From HXMU1420-13 sp965249965 (GTDB lineage Bacteria > Bacteroidota > Rhodothermia > Balneolales > Balneolaceae), in NCBI GenBank assembly GCA_965249965.1, contig OZ252262.1, positions 3,348,001 through 3,412,000 of the forward strand: a DNA stretch of 64,000 bases. The letters run 5' to 3'. Under the pieces are notes generated by a model that saw nothing but the letters and a program-made list of their open reading frames with translations, had not been told where the DNA came from and did not search any database. Position numbers and translations under genes: made by a program. Below are positions 1 to 8,404 of this stretch, one piece after another. Each line of letters opens with the position of its first letter. Positions within the stretch are counted from its first letter, which is position 1.

Positions 1-1120
1 AGCAAACTCCTAAATCTCCGGCTGGGTCGGTTAATCTGAATCCACCGGCAACGTTTAAATACACATCATGATTCGCAAAACTAAAACCAGCTCGCTTTTC
101 TAACACCGCCAACAGCAACAATAATCTATTTCGGTCAAAGCCATTTGCGGTACGTTGTGGAGTTCCAAAACTGGTTGGAGTTGCCAACGCTTGAACTTCA
201 ATCAACAATGGGCGTGACCCTTCCATGGTGCAGACAATGGCATTTCCGCTAACTCCTTCGGTTTTGTTGGATAAGAAAAGTTCGGATGGATTGGATACTT
301 CGTGCAATCCATTTTCTACCATTTGGAAGACACCTACTTCTTGCGCCGGACCAAATCGATTTTTCAAACTACGAAGTAACCGATAGGTGTAGTTTTTATC
401 CCCTTCAAATTGAAGAACAGTATCCACCATATGCTCGAGTACACGAGGACCAGCAATATCGCCTTCTTTGGTAACATGACCAATCACTAAAGTGGTAATA
501 TTCTTCTTCTTTGCGACCTGTTGAAAAAGTGCCGCACATTCTTTCACCTGCTGAATTGAACCCGGCATACTCGATAATTCCGTTCGATAAACCGTTTGAA
601 TGGAATCAACAATCAATAAATCAGGATTAACTTTTTGAGCTTCTTCGATGATTAAATCTACCTGAGTTTCATTGTAAATGAGCAAGTTGTCGGATTGGAC
701 TCCGAGTCGCTGGGCACGTTGTTTTATCTGCCCTGCCGATTCTTCACCGGCACAATATAAAATGGTTAATTCGGGATTGGATTTAGCGATTTGTAGTGTC
801 AGTGTACTTTTTCCAACACCTGGCTCACCGCCAATTAAAATGTAGGAACCCGGTAAAAATCCCCCACCAAGCACTCGATCGAATTCAGAAATATTGCTTA
901 AAAACCTGGACTTCTCAGAGGTTTCGACATCAGTCAGTTTTTTGGGACTTCCAGCAGCTTCGATCCCAGCAACTTTTGCCTTATGCTCAACTTCTTTTTT
1001 AGTGGATGTGGTCACTTCCACATAGGTATTCCATTCCCCACAAGTCGGGCAACTTCCCAACCATTTAGGGGATGTCGTTCCGCAAGATGCACATTCAAAC
1101 TGAACTTTTACTTTTGCCAT
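1..1120 (-). CDS. radA: DNA repair protein RadA (partial, C-terminus beyond window)
   Basis: RadA/Sms is a RecA-like ATPase that promotes branch migration during recombinational repair. Reading from the ATG, the product has an N-terminal zinc finger with Cys10, Cys13, Cys24 and Cys27. A Walker A motif GEPGVGKST follows at residues 98-106, and the RadA-specific KNRFG motif lies further on. These three together separate RadA from RecA. The reading frame stays open to base 1, so the C-terminal Lon-like domain is cut off by the window edge. The gene is divergent from the lipoprotein gene that follows, with about 85 bases between them. Identity is close to certain. Confidence 0.96.
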   Translation of the reverse strand, partial: MAKVKVQFECASCGTTSPKWLGSCPTCGEWNTYVEVTTSTKKEVEHKAKVAGIEAAGSPKKLTDVETSEKSRFLSNISEFDRVLGGGFLPGSYILIGGEPGVGKSTLTLQIAKSNPELTILYCAGEESAGQIKQRAQRLGVQSDNLLIYNETQVDLIIEEAQKVNPDLLIVDSIQTVYRTELSSMPGSIQQVKECAALFQQVAKKKNITTLVIGHVTKEGDIAGPRVLEHMVDTVLQFEGDKNYTYRLLRSLKNRFGPAQEVGVFQMVENGLHEVSNPSELFLSNKTEGVSGNAIVCTMEGSRPLLIEVQALATPTSFGTPQRTANGFDRNRLLLLLAVLEKRAGFSFANHDVYLNVAGGFRLTDPAGDLGVC

Positions 1121-1204
1121 TTAAGCTATCGTTAACTCTTTGATTTACTATGAATTGAAGTTCCCAATTCATACATTCTTCATGTAAACTTGGGACAATC
1201 ATGC

Positions 1205-2683
1205 ATGTGCTATAATAAACATCTCATCATCTTCATTCTCTTTTTTTTCGGTGTTTTATCCTGCCAGGAAACCGTGGCTCCTGAACTTGACGATGATTCA
1301 AAAGAGACAAACGAGCAAATTGACGATGGCGATGGCGATGGCGATGGCGATGGCGATGGCGATGGCGATGGCGATGGCGATGGCGATGGCGATGGAAGTT
1401 CGGAAAATACCTTCAATTTCAAAGTTCGGATATTTGATCGCTACACATACTCTAATCCAGTGAACTTTGTATGGGGATCAAGAGATCTAGATGGAAACAC
1501 TTTAACTGTTAAAGCTGAGTTTGATGAAAGGATCTTCAATATCAATGATTATACAAGAAGTGAAAACTTTGTATATGGAGGAGATAGTGAGATATGGAGA
1601 GGTGATTCATTTGAATCGACCGGAATAAGGGTAGAGTGGCCCAGTAATGATGACACATTAAGTTTCGACTTTTCAGTTAAAGAGACTGACGATTTTCGAG
1701 GATATCAATCAACTAAGACTATTATTTCCGGCGATTATGGGAATAATTTTGGGGTTAACGCTACTGTTGATCGAAAATCTGTTGAAAAGGCTGCTTTTAT
1801 TATCAATTACCCAGATAAATTTCCAGGTAGTCAAACTTCCGAAGTATTGGGAAAAGTTGATTCCATAGAAATAAAACACCCAAATGGAAATTGGCTCAAA
1901 TTTACAGATACAGAGTCCTGTTTTGAAGAACTTCAAAGTGGAAGAGGTGAAGAATTCCATTCTTTTGTTATGGTAGAGAATCTTCCATTAGATGCAATCA
2001 TAGAAATAAAACTAACCACTAATAATGGATTAAATCACATCATAGAACGTGAAATTGGTATTGTTCCTTTTACTAGTCAATTCGGTTTAAGCTCTAATAC
2101 CTGTAAAGAGTGGGAAACTTATATTAATGAGATTTATCTCACAAGAACGGAACTTGTTGAGGACTTTGTCCAAGCAACACAACTGCTCCGTACCGTAGAT
2201 TTTTTTCCTTTACCTGTTGTTGGAGATACCTTAAAATTTATTCACACGCGTAACGAAGAACAGGCAGGCACTGTTGAGTATGATTTCTTCCTACTACCGA
2301 TTGAGATTTCAACTAATCCTGATACAACGATTACATTTGAGCGACATATCACATGGATTCCTTCCGGGTTTGGAGGCGAAAGACTGGATGAAGCTGAAAT
2401 TGATACAGTAACATTAGCAATTCAAAATCGGAAGTTTCAATCATTAGATATCTTTCCGGAAGTTGAGTCATCGGCAAATGGATTGCATACCTATTATCCG
2501 AATGATGTTGAAAATCCTCATACCGAAAAAATCTATATAGAACCTGATACAGGTGAGCCACCTTTCAATTCAACTTTCATTACACTTTCTATTGAAGAAG
2601 GTATAGCAAAAATTACCCGGCATATTCAATATTCCTATAATAGCTCAGGTAGTCTTTATTACACTTATACACTAGTAAACTAA
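1205..2683 (+). CDS. Predicted lipoprotein with an Asp-Gly dipeptide repeat linker
   Basis: I do not recognise a family. From the ATG the protein has a hydrophobic signal peptide ending in a lipobox with Cys20 (VLSC), so it is probably a lipoprotein. An acidic stretch is followed by twelve Asp-Gly pairs at about residues 41-64, then a roughly 420-residue domain rich in beta-like sequence. The DG run looks like a flexible, possibly calcium-binding spacer that lifts the domain off the membrane. It is encoded by a near-perfect hexanucleotide repeat. A TTG at 1190 could also start the frame, but the ATG gives a better signal peptide. The stop codon overlaps that of the convergent gene by four bases (CTAA). 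Confidence 0.75.
   Translation: MCYNKHLIIFILFFFGVLSCQETVAPELDDDSKETNEQIDDGDGDGDGDGDGDGDGDGDGDGDGSSENTFNFKVRIFDRYTYSNPVNFVWGSRDLDGNTLTVKAEFDERIFNINDYTRSENFVYGGDSEIWRGDSFESTGIRVEWPSNDDTLSFDFSVKETDDFRGYQSTKTIISGDYGNNFGVNATVDRKSVEKAAFIINYPDKFPGSQTSEVLGKVDSIEIKHPNGNWLKFTDTESCFEELQSGRGEEFHSFVMVENLPLDAIIEIKLTTNNGLNHIIEREIGIVPFTSQFGLSSNTCKEWETYINEIYLTRTELVEDFVQATQLLRTVDFFPLPVVGDTLKFIHTRNEEQAGTVEYDFFLLPIEISTNPDTTITFERHITWIPSGFGGERLDEAEIDTVTLAIQNRKFQSLDIFPEVESSANGLHTYYPNDVENPHTEKIYIEPDTGEPPFNSTFITLSIEEGIAKITRHIQYSYNSSGSLYYTYTLVN
1325..1396 (+). repeat. Hexanucleotide microsatellite, 11 GATGGC units plus one GATGGA
   Basis: Eleven perfect GATGGC copies run from 1325 to 1390 and are followed by GATGGA. 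The array lies inside the lipoprotein gene and encodes the Asp-Gly linker. Because the unit is six bases, gain or loss of units changes linker length without breaking the frame. Confidence 0.97.
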
Positions 2684-3723
2684 CCCTTCGCCTGAATTTC
2701 GCTTACCTGACGATTGATATACCAGGTCGTAGCCGCTAGTCCAATTCCTATGGTGATGTAATAACTAATAATTCTCCACAAGAAAAGAGCTAATCCAATA
2801 AATGATTCTCGAGATATAAGTGGTGCCTGGAATAACACGAACAAACCTTCAACTCCCCCACTGCCACCTGGAGTTGGAACTACCAGAAAAGTTAAGTTCA
2901 TCGCTAAACTTCGAAGAACCGATAGAATTTCCGGGGCTGGTAACAAACTCAAAATCACGATGGTAGGAAGTGCAATTCGGCATAACCACGACATGGTTGA
3001 ACACGCAAATGCTTTCAATAAAAACGAAAATGGTTTCTTACGTAGCTGATGCGCATAGCTTTCTAAATTCTCAGCCTCTGCACTTATCTTATCCTCCCAC
3101 TTATTCAAAAATGGGAGTCGAAATACAAACTTAACCACTTTTTTGATAGCTGCAGGATTTACCAAAACCCCATACGCCAGCAATCCGGCATAGCTCAATA
3201 AAAATGCATATAAAATAATCATCGAAGCCTCGCCAACCATCCCGGCAGCAGGCGGAACAACAGCATAAAATATTCCCGAAATCAGTAAAATGGGTATTGC
3301 TAATGCAAACCAAATCTGATCGAGCAAAACGCTGTACAAAATAATAGCAGTGGCTTCTCCGAGTTTAAGTCCTTCTTTGGTCATTGCGTAAGTCGCCATC
3401 GGAGCTCCACCAATTGTGGAAGGCGTAACCGCCGAAGTAAAATCCCAACTTAGTGTAATCCTGAAAGCTCCTAACCAGCTTACAGTTCCCTCAGACAACA
3501 CCCTGAATTTTGCTGCTGTTGCCCACACTCTTAAAAATGATACGACCAAGGCTATTACTAGTCCCGGCATCCGTTTCCATGCTAAATGATCTAGGATACC
3601 CGGTGTATAGGTGTACCATATTACACCAGCCATGGTGAGTACGCTTAACGAAATAGAAATAACTACATATCTGATCGATATAAAGTTTTTCGGTTGTTCT
3701 ATGTTAGCTGCGTCTGTACTCAA
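2680..3723 (-). CDS. Lysylphosphatidylglycerol synthase TM-region (UPF0104/YbhN-like) membrane protein
   Basis: A polytopic inner-membrane protein of 347 residues with about eight hydrophobic segments. It has the layout of the LPG-synthase transmembrane family, which contains the flippase half of MprF and many stand-alone proteins of unknown substrate. Typical family features are TPSTIGGAPMATYAM near residue 100 and VVPTPGGSGGVEG near residue 285, which are the glycine-rich re-entrant motifs. There is no C-terminal aminoacyl-transferase domain, so lipid lysylation is not expected. Transport of a lipid is possible but unproven. The only upstream start before a stop in frame is a TTG, so the start is uncertain. 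It sits just downstream of the aldolase terminator. Confidence 0.85.
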   Translation of the reverse strand: MSTDAANIEQPKNFISIRYVVISISLSVLTMAGVIWYTYTPGILDHLAWKRMPGLVIALVVSFLRVWATAAKFRVLSEGTVSWLGAFRITLSWDFTSAVTPSTIGGAPMATYAMTKEGLKLGEATAIILYSVLLDQIWFALAIPILLISGIFYAVVPPAAGMVGEASMIILYAFLLSYAGLLAYGVLVNPAAIKKVVKFVFRLPFLNKWEDKISAEAENLESYAHQLRKKPFSFLLKAFACSTMSWLCRIALPTIVILSLLPAPEILSVLRSLAMNLTFLVVPTPGGSGGVEGLFVLFQAPLISRESFIGLALFLWRIISYYITIGIGLAATTWYINRQVSEIQAKG

Positions 3724-3746
3724 TGATTAAGAATGGTGCATGAATA

Positions 3747-3776
3747 TAAAAAAAAAGCCACGACAAGGCGTGGCTT
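3747..3776 (-). terminator. Rho-independent terminator of the aldolase gene
   Basis: On the minus strand a GCCACG/CGTGGC stem with flanking A-T pairs and a six-base loop is followed by a run of nine T. It lies 21 bases past the aldolase stop codon. Confidence 0.9.
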
Positions 3777-3797
3777 CATTTTCATATTTTCTAATGC

Positions 3798-4874
3798 TTA
3801 CGCGATGGTAACATCATCGTTTAGGTAAACATCCTGAATAGTATTTAGCAAGCTAACACCTTCTGCCAATGGGCGTTGGAATGCCTTACGGCCACTAATA
3901 AGTCCCATACCGCCTGCACGCTTGTTGATTACTGCAGTCTTAACAGCATCAGCAAAATCGTTTGCACCAGAAGCGCCACCTGAGTTAATCAAGCCTGCAC
4001 GGCCAGCGAAACAGTTGATTACCTGATAACGAGTTAAATCGATTGGGTGATCAGAAGTTAATTCGCTATAAATGCGCTCATCCAACTTACCGTAGCTAGA
4101 ATCACCGGTATTCAATGCTTTGAAACCACCGTTTACATCCGGTTGTTTTTGCTTGATGATATCAGCACCAATAGTTGTACCAAGATGGTTAGCCTGACCG
4201 GTTAAGTCAGCAGAAGTGTGATAATCCACACCATCAACTTTGAATGCGTTATTTCGAGTGTAGCACCAAAGGATAGTTGCCAACCCTAATTCATGCGCAT
4301 AAGCAAAAGCTTGTGCTACTTCCTGAATTTGTCTGCCAGACTCTTCAGAACCGAAATAGATCGTTGCTCCAACAGCTGCTGCACCCATATCATATGCCTG
4401 ATCAATGTTTCCAAACATAATTTGGTCAAATGTATTTGGGTAAGTCATCAATTCATTGTGATTGATTTTTACAATGAACGGAATTTTGTGCGCATATTTA
4501 CGCGATACAGATCTGAGAGCTCCAAATGTGGAAGCTACCCCATTACAACCAGCTTCGATTGCAAGTTTTACGATGTTTTCAGGATCGAAATAGTCTGGAT
4601 TTTTTGCAAATGACGCGCCACCTGAGTGCTCAATTCCCTGATCAACAGGTAAAATTGAAACATAACCAGAACCTCCGAGTCGTCCATGCTCCATTAACCA
4701 TTGCAAATTCCCCAACACTCTATTGTTTCGGTCAGAGTGATACCACACATCATCAACATAACTAGCTGATGGAAGAGCTAAGCGATCTTTACTGATAGTT
4801 TTACTTTCATGCTCTAACAGATACGAAGCCTCATCTCCCAAGTACTCCGCAATCTTCGATGTTTCAAGTGACAT
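3798..4874 (-). CDS. fbaB: Class I fructose-bisphosphate aldolase (FbaB/DhnA type)
   Basis: Interconverts fructose 1,6-bisphosphate with glyceraldehyde 3-phosphate and dihydroxyacetone phosphate through a Schiff base. The 358-residue product matches the bacterial FbaB branch: VSILPVDQGIEHS near residue 80, IPFIVKINHNE in the middle, then ILWCYTRN and DIIKQKQPD, where the Schiff-base lysine is expected. The ATG at 4874 was chosen because AGAAAG precedes it at good spacing; a TTG 33 bases upstream is less likely. A possible -10 TATATT lies at 4909-4914 on the minus strand. With pyruvate kinase elsewhere in the window it serves glycolysis or gluconeogenesis. Confidence 0.94.
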   Translation of the reverse strand: MSLETSKIAEYLGDEASYLLEHESKTISKDRLALPSASYVDDVWYHSDRNNRVLGNLQWLMEHGRLGGSGYVSILPVDQGIEHSGGASFAKNPDYFDPENIVKLAIEAGCNGVASTFGALRSVSRKYAHKIPFIVKINHNELMTYPNTFDQIMFGNIDQAYDMGAAAVGATIYFGSEESGRQIQEVAQAFAYAHELGLATILWCYTRNNAFKVDGVDYHTSADLTGQANHLGTTIGADIIKQKQPDVNGGFKALNTGDSSYGKLDERIYSELTSDHPIDLTRYQVINCFAGRAGLINSGGASGANDFADAVKTAVINKRAGGMGLISGRKAFQRPLAEGVSLLNTIQDVYLNDDVTIA

Positions 4875-5016
4875 ATCTTTCTTTTTTGAGATTAAATTTT
4901 GGTGCAAAAATATAGGAGTTAATCACTCCAATGACTACCCCCACTTATTTTTGAATTGGTTTTATTATTAACCAATCATCTTAAAATCCTTATCTTTTGT
5001 AAATTTTTGATGAATC

Positions 5017-6006
5017 ATGCACATAGGCCCGATTGAATTACCAGAGAAACCGCTTTTCCTCGCTCCGATGGAAGATGTTTCTGATGCCCCTTTTCGACAA
5101 ATTTGCCGAGAAAAAGGAGCAGACATTGTTTACACCGAATTTATTAGCTCCGAAGCGCTCATTCGCGACTCAGATATAGCTATGCATAAGATGAGCTATA
5201 CTGAGAGTGAGCGCCCTCTTGGGATTCAGATTTTTGGAGGTCGGGAAGAAGCCATGTATGGGGCGGCCAAAGTAGCTGAAAACAATAATCCTGATTTAGT
5301 GGATATCAATTTTGGATGTCCAGTGTATAAAGTGGTGAACAAAGGTGCAGGCGCTGCTTGTTTGCGCGATTTGGGGATGATGGAGCGAATGGCCGGTACG
5401 GTGGTCGATGCTGTCGAAACTAAACCCGTGACCGTGAAAACCAGATTGGGTTGGGATGACGCTACCATCAAAATTCAGGAAGTTGCGTTGATGCTGCAAA
5501 ATCTCGGTGTGAAAGCATTAACAGTTCACGCCAGAACACGAGCACAAAAGTACAAAGGGGATGCCCGCTGGGAATGGCTAAAAAAACTCAAAAACACTCC
5601 AGGACTTGAAATTCCGATAATCGGAAATGGTGATGTAACAACCCCACAACTTGCCAAACAGATGTTCGAAGAAACCGGTGTAGATGGTGTGATGATAGGT
5701 CGCGGTGCCATAGGTAATCCCTGGATCTTCGAACAAACACGCCATTATCTGGAAACGGGAGAATTAATTCCCGATCCAACCCTTCAGGATCGACTTGAAC
5801 TCACCGCAGAGCAGCTTAGAAAATCGGTTGAACATCAGGGTGAACGATACGGGGTCATCATCATGAAAAAGCATTATGGGCAGTATTTAAAAGGCATCCG
5901 AAATGGAAAAAAACTCCGACTCGAGCTGATGAAATACGATACGATGGATCCAATCTTAGAAATTCTTCTCAATTATAAAGAAGAAGAGTTTTTTGCGGTG
6001 GTTTGA
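5017..6006 (+). CDS. dusB: tRNA-dihydrouridine synthase DusB
   Basis: Flavoenzyme that reduces uridines in the tRNA D-loop using NADPH. The 329-residue product is a TIM-barrel Dus protein. LFLAPMEDVSDAPFR is the N-terminal FMN-binding segment. DINFGCP carries the catalytic Cys101. The segments VKTRLGWD, LTVHARTRAQ, IIGNGDV and GVMIGRGAIGNPWIF complete the flavin and substrate sites. Dus-family length is normal. The gene stands alone, with a small membrane-protein gene 62 bases downstream. A weak ATTGGTT/AACCAAT hairpin at 4955-4976 lies in the leader, without a T-run. Confidence 0.95.
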   Translation: MHIGPIELPEKPLFLAPMEDVSDAPFRQICREKGADIVYTEFISSEALIRDSDIAMHKMSYTESERPLGIQIFGGREEAMYGAAKVAENNNPDLVDINFGCPVYKVVNKGAGAACLRDLGMMERMAGTVVDAVETKPVTVKTRLGWDDATIKIQEVALMLQNLGVKALTVHARTRAQKYKGDARWEWLKKLKNTPGLEIPIIGNGDVTTPQLAKQMFEETGVDGVMIGRGAIGNPWIFEQTRHYLETGELIPDPTLQDRLELTAEQLRKSVEHQGERYGVIIMKKHYGQYLKGIRNGKKLRLELMKYDTMDPILEILLNYKEEEFFAVV

Positions 6007-6068
6007 AATCTGAATCTTTTAGCAAATCCAATCGTAATTAACCATAGTTAACTAATCAGTAGAGAAAA

Positions 6069-6272
6069 ATGCTAGCTAGAATCGGAAGAATTATCGCCTC
6101 ATTGTTTGGAGCAGCGGGAGTTGCGGTCGCCCCTGTAAAATCCATAGCCGCCATCGTTTTATCAATGATCATCCCCTATTTACTATATGCCTTTCTAGGT
6201 GGATTTGGAATCGCTCTTGCCATCGTTGGCATCGGTTGGGCGATTTGGTATTTCGCTAAGAAGAATAAGTGA
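6069..6272 (+). CDS. Small hydrophobic membrane protein
   Basis: A 67-residue protein with two hydrophobic segments (about residues 9-30 and 35-62), glycine-rich, ending in a basic KKNK tail. This predicts a small integral inner-membrane protein with a two-helix hairpin. I do not recognise a family. The codon pattern is coherent, the ATG is preceded by a purine stretch (GTAGAGAAAA), and no larger gene overlaps it, so I take it as real. It follows dusB in the same orientation, with a REP-like dyad after it. Confidence 0.6.
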   Translation: MLARIGRIIASLFGAAGVAVAPVKSIAAIVLSMIIPYLLYAFLGGFGIALAIVGIGWAIWYFAKKNK

Positions 6273-6305
6273 GATGTGAACATTGAGGCATGAGTTATTT
6301 TGTAT

Positions 6306-6370
6306 GCCCTTCGACAAGCTCAGGCACCTACAAAATTTGCCCATTAATGGTGGCTGAGCCTGATGAAGCC
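6306..6370. repeat. REP-like imperfect palindrome
   Basis: Left arm GCCCTTCGACAAGCTCAGG and a right arm that is close to its reverse complement (GGCTGAGCCTGATGAAGCC) enclose about 25 bases. Palindromes built from this CTTCGACAAGCTCAG core are scattered through many bacterial genomes as REP elements linked to RAYT transposases. That link is from general knowledge; no RAYT gene is in the window. It lies between a + gene and the end of serS. Confidence 0.7.
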
Positions 6371-6390
6371 ATCCTCTTAGCTCATAGCTT

Positions 6391-7659
6391 TTATAAATAA
6401 TCTCTATTAAAAAACGGCTTTAATACTCCAGGCACTCTAACTTTTCCATTTTCTTCCTGATAAGCTTCCAATATGGCAGAAACAATTCTTGGTAAAGCCA
6501 ATGCAGATCCATTTAGAGTATGTACCATTTCTGTAGATTTTTCGCCAGCTCTATATCTTAATTGCATTCTTCGTGCCTGGAAACTCTCAAAATTTGAACA
6601 AGAGCTTACTTCCAACCAACGCTGTTGTCCCGGACTCCACACTTCAAGGTCGTATTTCTTTGTTTGTGTGAACCCCATATCACCTGTACACATCAATAAA
6701 GTTCGATATGGAAGCTCAAGTGCCTGTAGCAGCTTTTCGGCATGCTCTCGAAGGCTTTCAAGTTCATCATAGGAAGTTTCCGGTTTCACAATCTTAACGA
6801 TTTCGACTTTATCAAATTGGTGAAGACGATTTAATCCACGTACATCTTTGCCGTATGAACCTGCCTCTCTTCTCCAGCAGGGTGTATAACATACATACTT
6901 AATAGGTAACTCATCTTCCTTTAAAATTTCATTTCGATGGAAATTAGTTACGGGCACCTCGGCAGTTGGAATGGCAAAAAATTCATCCCGAGGAATCGTG
7001 TACATCATATCCTCTTTGTCTGGGATTTGACCAGTACCTCGAGCAGAATCTTCGTTTACAAAATATGGAGCCTGAAGCTCAGTGAATCCTACCGCATTTC
7101 CTTCGTTAATGAAATAATTAATCAAGGCTCGTTGGAGCTGTGCAACCGGTCCTACATAAAATGGAAATCCAGCACCGGTTACTTTCACACCACGTTCAAA
7201 ATCTACCCAACCATAGCGCTCAACGATTTCCCAATGTGGTTTACGCCATTCCTCTGCGTTTGGATCACCCCATGTTGCGAAGACCTCATTATCTTCGTCT
7301 GTATGCCCAACAGGAACGCTGGGATGTGGCACATTGGGGATTTGATACAATAAATCATCCCGCTCAGACGCCAGTGCCTTTTCTTTTTCCTCTAAAGATT
7401 TCAGTTCTTCTTTGAATTGAGAAGTCTCTTTGATAATGGCTTGAGCTTCTTCTTTTTTACCCTGCCCCATCAACATACCAATCTGCTTGGCTTTTGCATT
7501 ATTTTCGCTACGCAGGTTATCTAGTTTATGAACAAAAGATCTCCACTCTTCATCTTTCACCAGTACTTTATCAACTAATTCGGATTCCTTTTCACCTTTG
7601 TTGATCATCCCTTTTTTTACAGCATCTACATGCTCTCTGATGTAGTTGATATCCAGCAT
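6391..7659 (-). CDS. serS: Serine--tRNA ligase
   Basis: Class II aminoacyl-tRNA synthetase that charges tRNA-Ser. The 422-residue product begins with the antiparallel coiled-coil arm (about residues 30-105, rich in Lys and Glu) that grips the long variable arm of tRNA-Ser. The catalytic core follows: motif 2 around CWRREAGSYGKDVRG, with QFDKVEIV after it, and motif 3 LNGSALALPR. SSCSNFESFQARRM is the typical SerRS signature. A Bacteroidota-type -7 element TATCTTTG lies at 7692-7699, about 30 bases before the start. The gene is divergent from an Lrp regulator. Confidence 0.97.
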   Translation of the reverse strand: MLDINYIREHVDAVKKGMINKGEKESELVDKVLVKDEEWRSFVHKLDNLRSENNAKAKQIGMLMGQGKKEEAQAIIKETSQFKEELKSLEEKEKALASERDDLLYQIPNVPHPSVPVGHTDEDNEVFATWGDPNAEEWRKPHWEIVERYGWVDFERGVKVTGAGFPFYVGPVAQLQRALINYFINEGNAVGFTELQAPYFVNEDSARGTGQIPDKEDMMYTIPRDEFFAIPTAEVPVTNFHRNEILKEDELPIKYVCYTPCWRREAGSYGKDVRGLNRLHQFDKVEIVKIVKPETSYDELESLREHAEKLLQALELPYRTLLMCTGDMGFTQTKKYDLEVWSPGQQRWLEVSSCSNFESFQARRMQLRYRAGEKSTEMVHTLNGSALALPRIVSAILEAYQEENGKVRVPGVLKPFFNRDYL

Positions 7660-7691
7660 TTTTACAGATTGTTTTGATGGTTAGTTATGCA

Positions 7692-7699
7692 CAAAGATA
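7692..7699 (-). promoter_or_regulatory. Possible Bacteroidota-type -7 element for serS
   Basis: TATCTTTG on the minus strand matches TAnnTTTG exactly and lies about 30 bases upstream of serS. I see no clear TTTG or TTG partner at the usual spacing, so it is tentative. Confidence 0.35.
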
Positions 7700-7846
7700 C
7701 GTGCTTTCGAATTTCGTTTAATACTTTTTTCCGTTTATAAAAAAATTCGGTTTAGTTTTGTAAATCTGAACATCAACCCATTGATTGCCTAAATTATTTA
7801 GGTTAGATTCTCTGATATTTAGAATAATTAGGAAAAACACACGCTA

Positions 7847-8326
7847 ATGAGCCAGCTTCTTGACGAAATTGATATCGCGATTTTAAATCATCTGCAACAA
7901 AATGGTCGGGCACAACGCAATAAAATTGCTGAATTGGTAAACCTATCCGTTCCTTCAGTATCCGAACGAATGAAAAAACTTGAAGAACGGGGTTTAATTC
8001 AAGGTTACCATGCCATTTTAAATTCCAAAGATTTCAATTTTGATATCACTGCGTTTCTTTTTGTCCAGATTGATGGTTCTGAAAATTATCCGAATTTTGT
8101 AGAAGAGGTTCAGGAAGAACCAGAGATATTGGAGTGCCATTCTATTACTGGTGAGGGTTCTCACTTACTTAAAGTGCGCACAAAAAACACAACTTCATTC
8201 GAGAAATTATTATCACGTATTCAATCCTGGCAAGGTGTGGATAAAACCCGGTCAAATTTAGTGTTATCAAGTTTTAAAGAAACAGGTGCGCTACCGATAG
8301 AGCAGGCTACCGAATTACTAAAATAG
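7847..8326 (+). CDS. Lrp/AsnC family transcriptional regulator
   Basis: A 159-residue DNA-binding protein with the standard Lrp plan. An N-terminal winged helix-turn-helix covers about residues 5-60 (LDEIDIAILNHLQQNGR, then LSVPSVSERMKKLEERG). A RAM/effector domain follows, with the conserved glycine-rich turn SITGEGSHLLKVR near residue 107. Such proteins sense amino acids and form octameric discs. No target is obvious: it is divergent from serS and is followed by a sigma-54 activator 78 bases downstream. It could regulate its own gene. A second Lrp gene lies at 54.9-55.4 kb. Confidence 0.92.
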   Translation: MSQLLDEIDIAILNHLQQNGRAQRNKIAELVNLSVPSVSERMKKLEERGLIQGYHAILNSKDFNFDITAFLFVQIDGSENYPNFVEEVQEEPEILECHSITGEGSHLLKVRTKNTTSFEKLLSRIQSWQGVDKTRSNLVLSSFKETGALPIEQATELLK

Positions 8327-8404
8327 TAATTGGGTTAAATCAACATTCAAGAAACTAAATGATATTCAGTACCTTCTGTCATATTGACTTAGGGTTATAC
8401 AACT

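Noticed and set aside
1210..1422. Ser-Pro repeat frame on the minus strand and a Met-Ala repeat frame on the plus strand over the DG array
   Set aside because: Both are frame shadows of the hexanucleotide repeat inside the lipoprotein gene.
4955..4976. ATTGGTT/AACCAAT hairpin before dusB as a riboswitch or terminator
   Set aside because: No T-run follows and no larger fold is visible.
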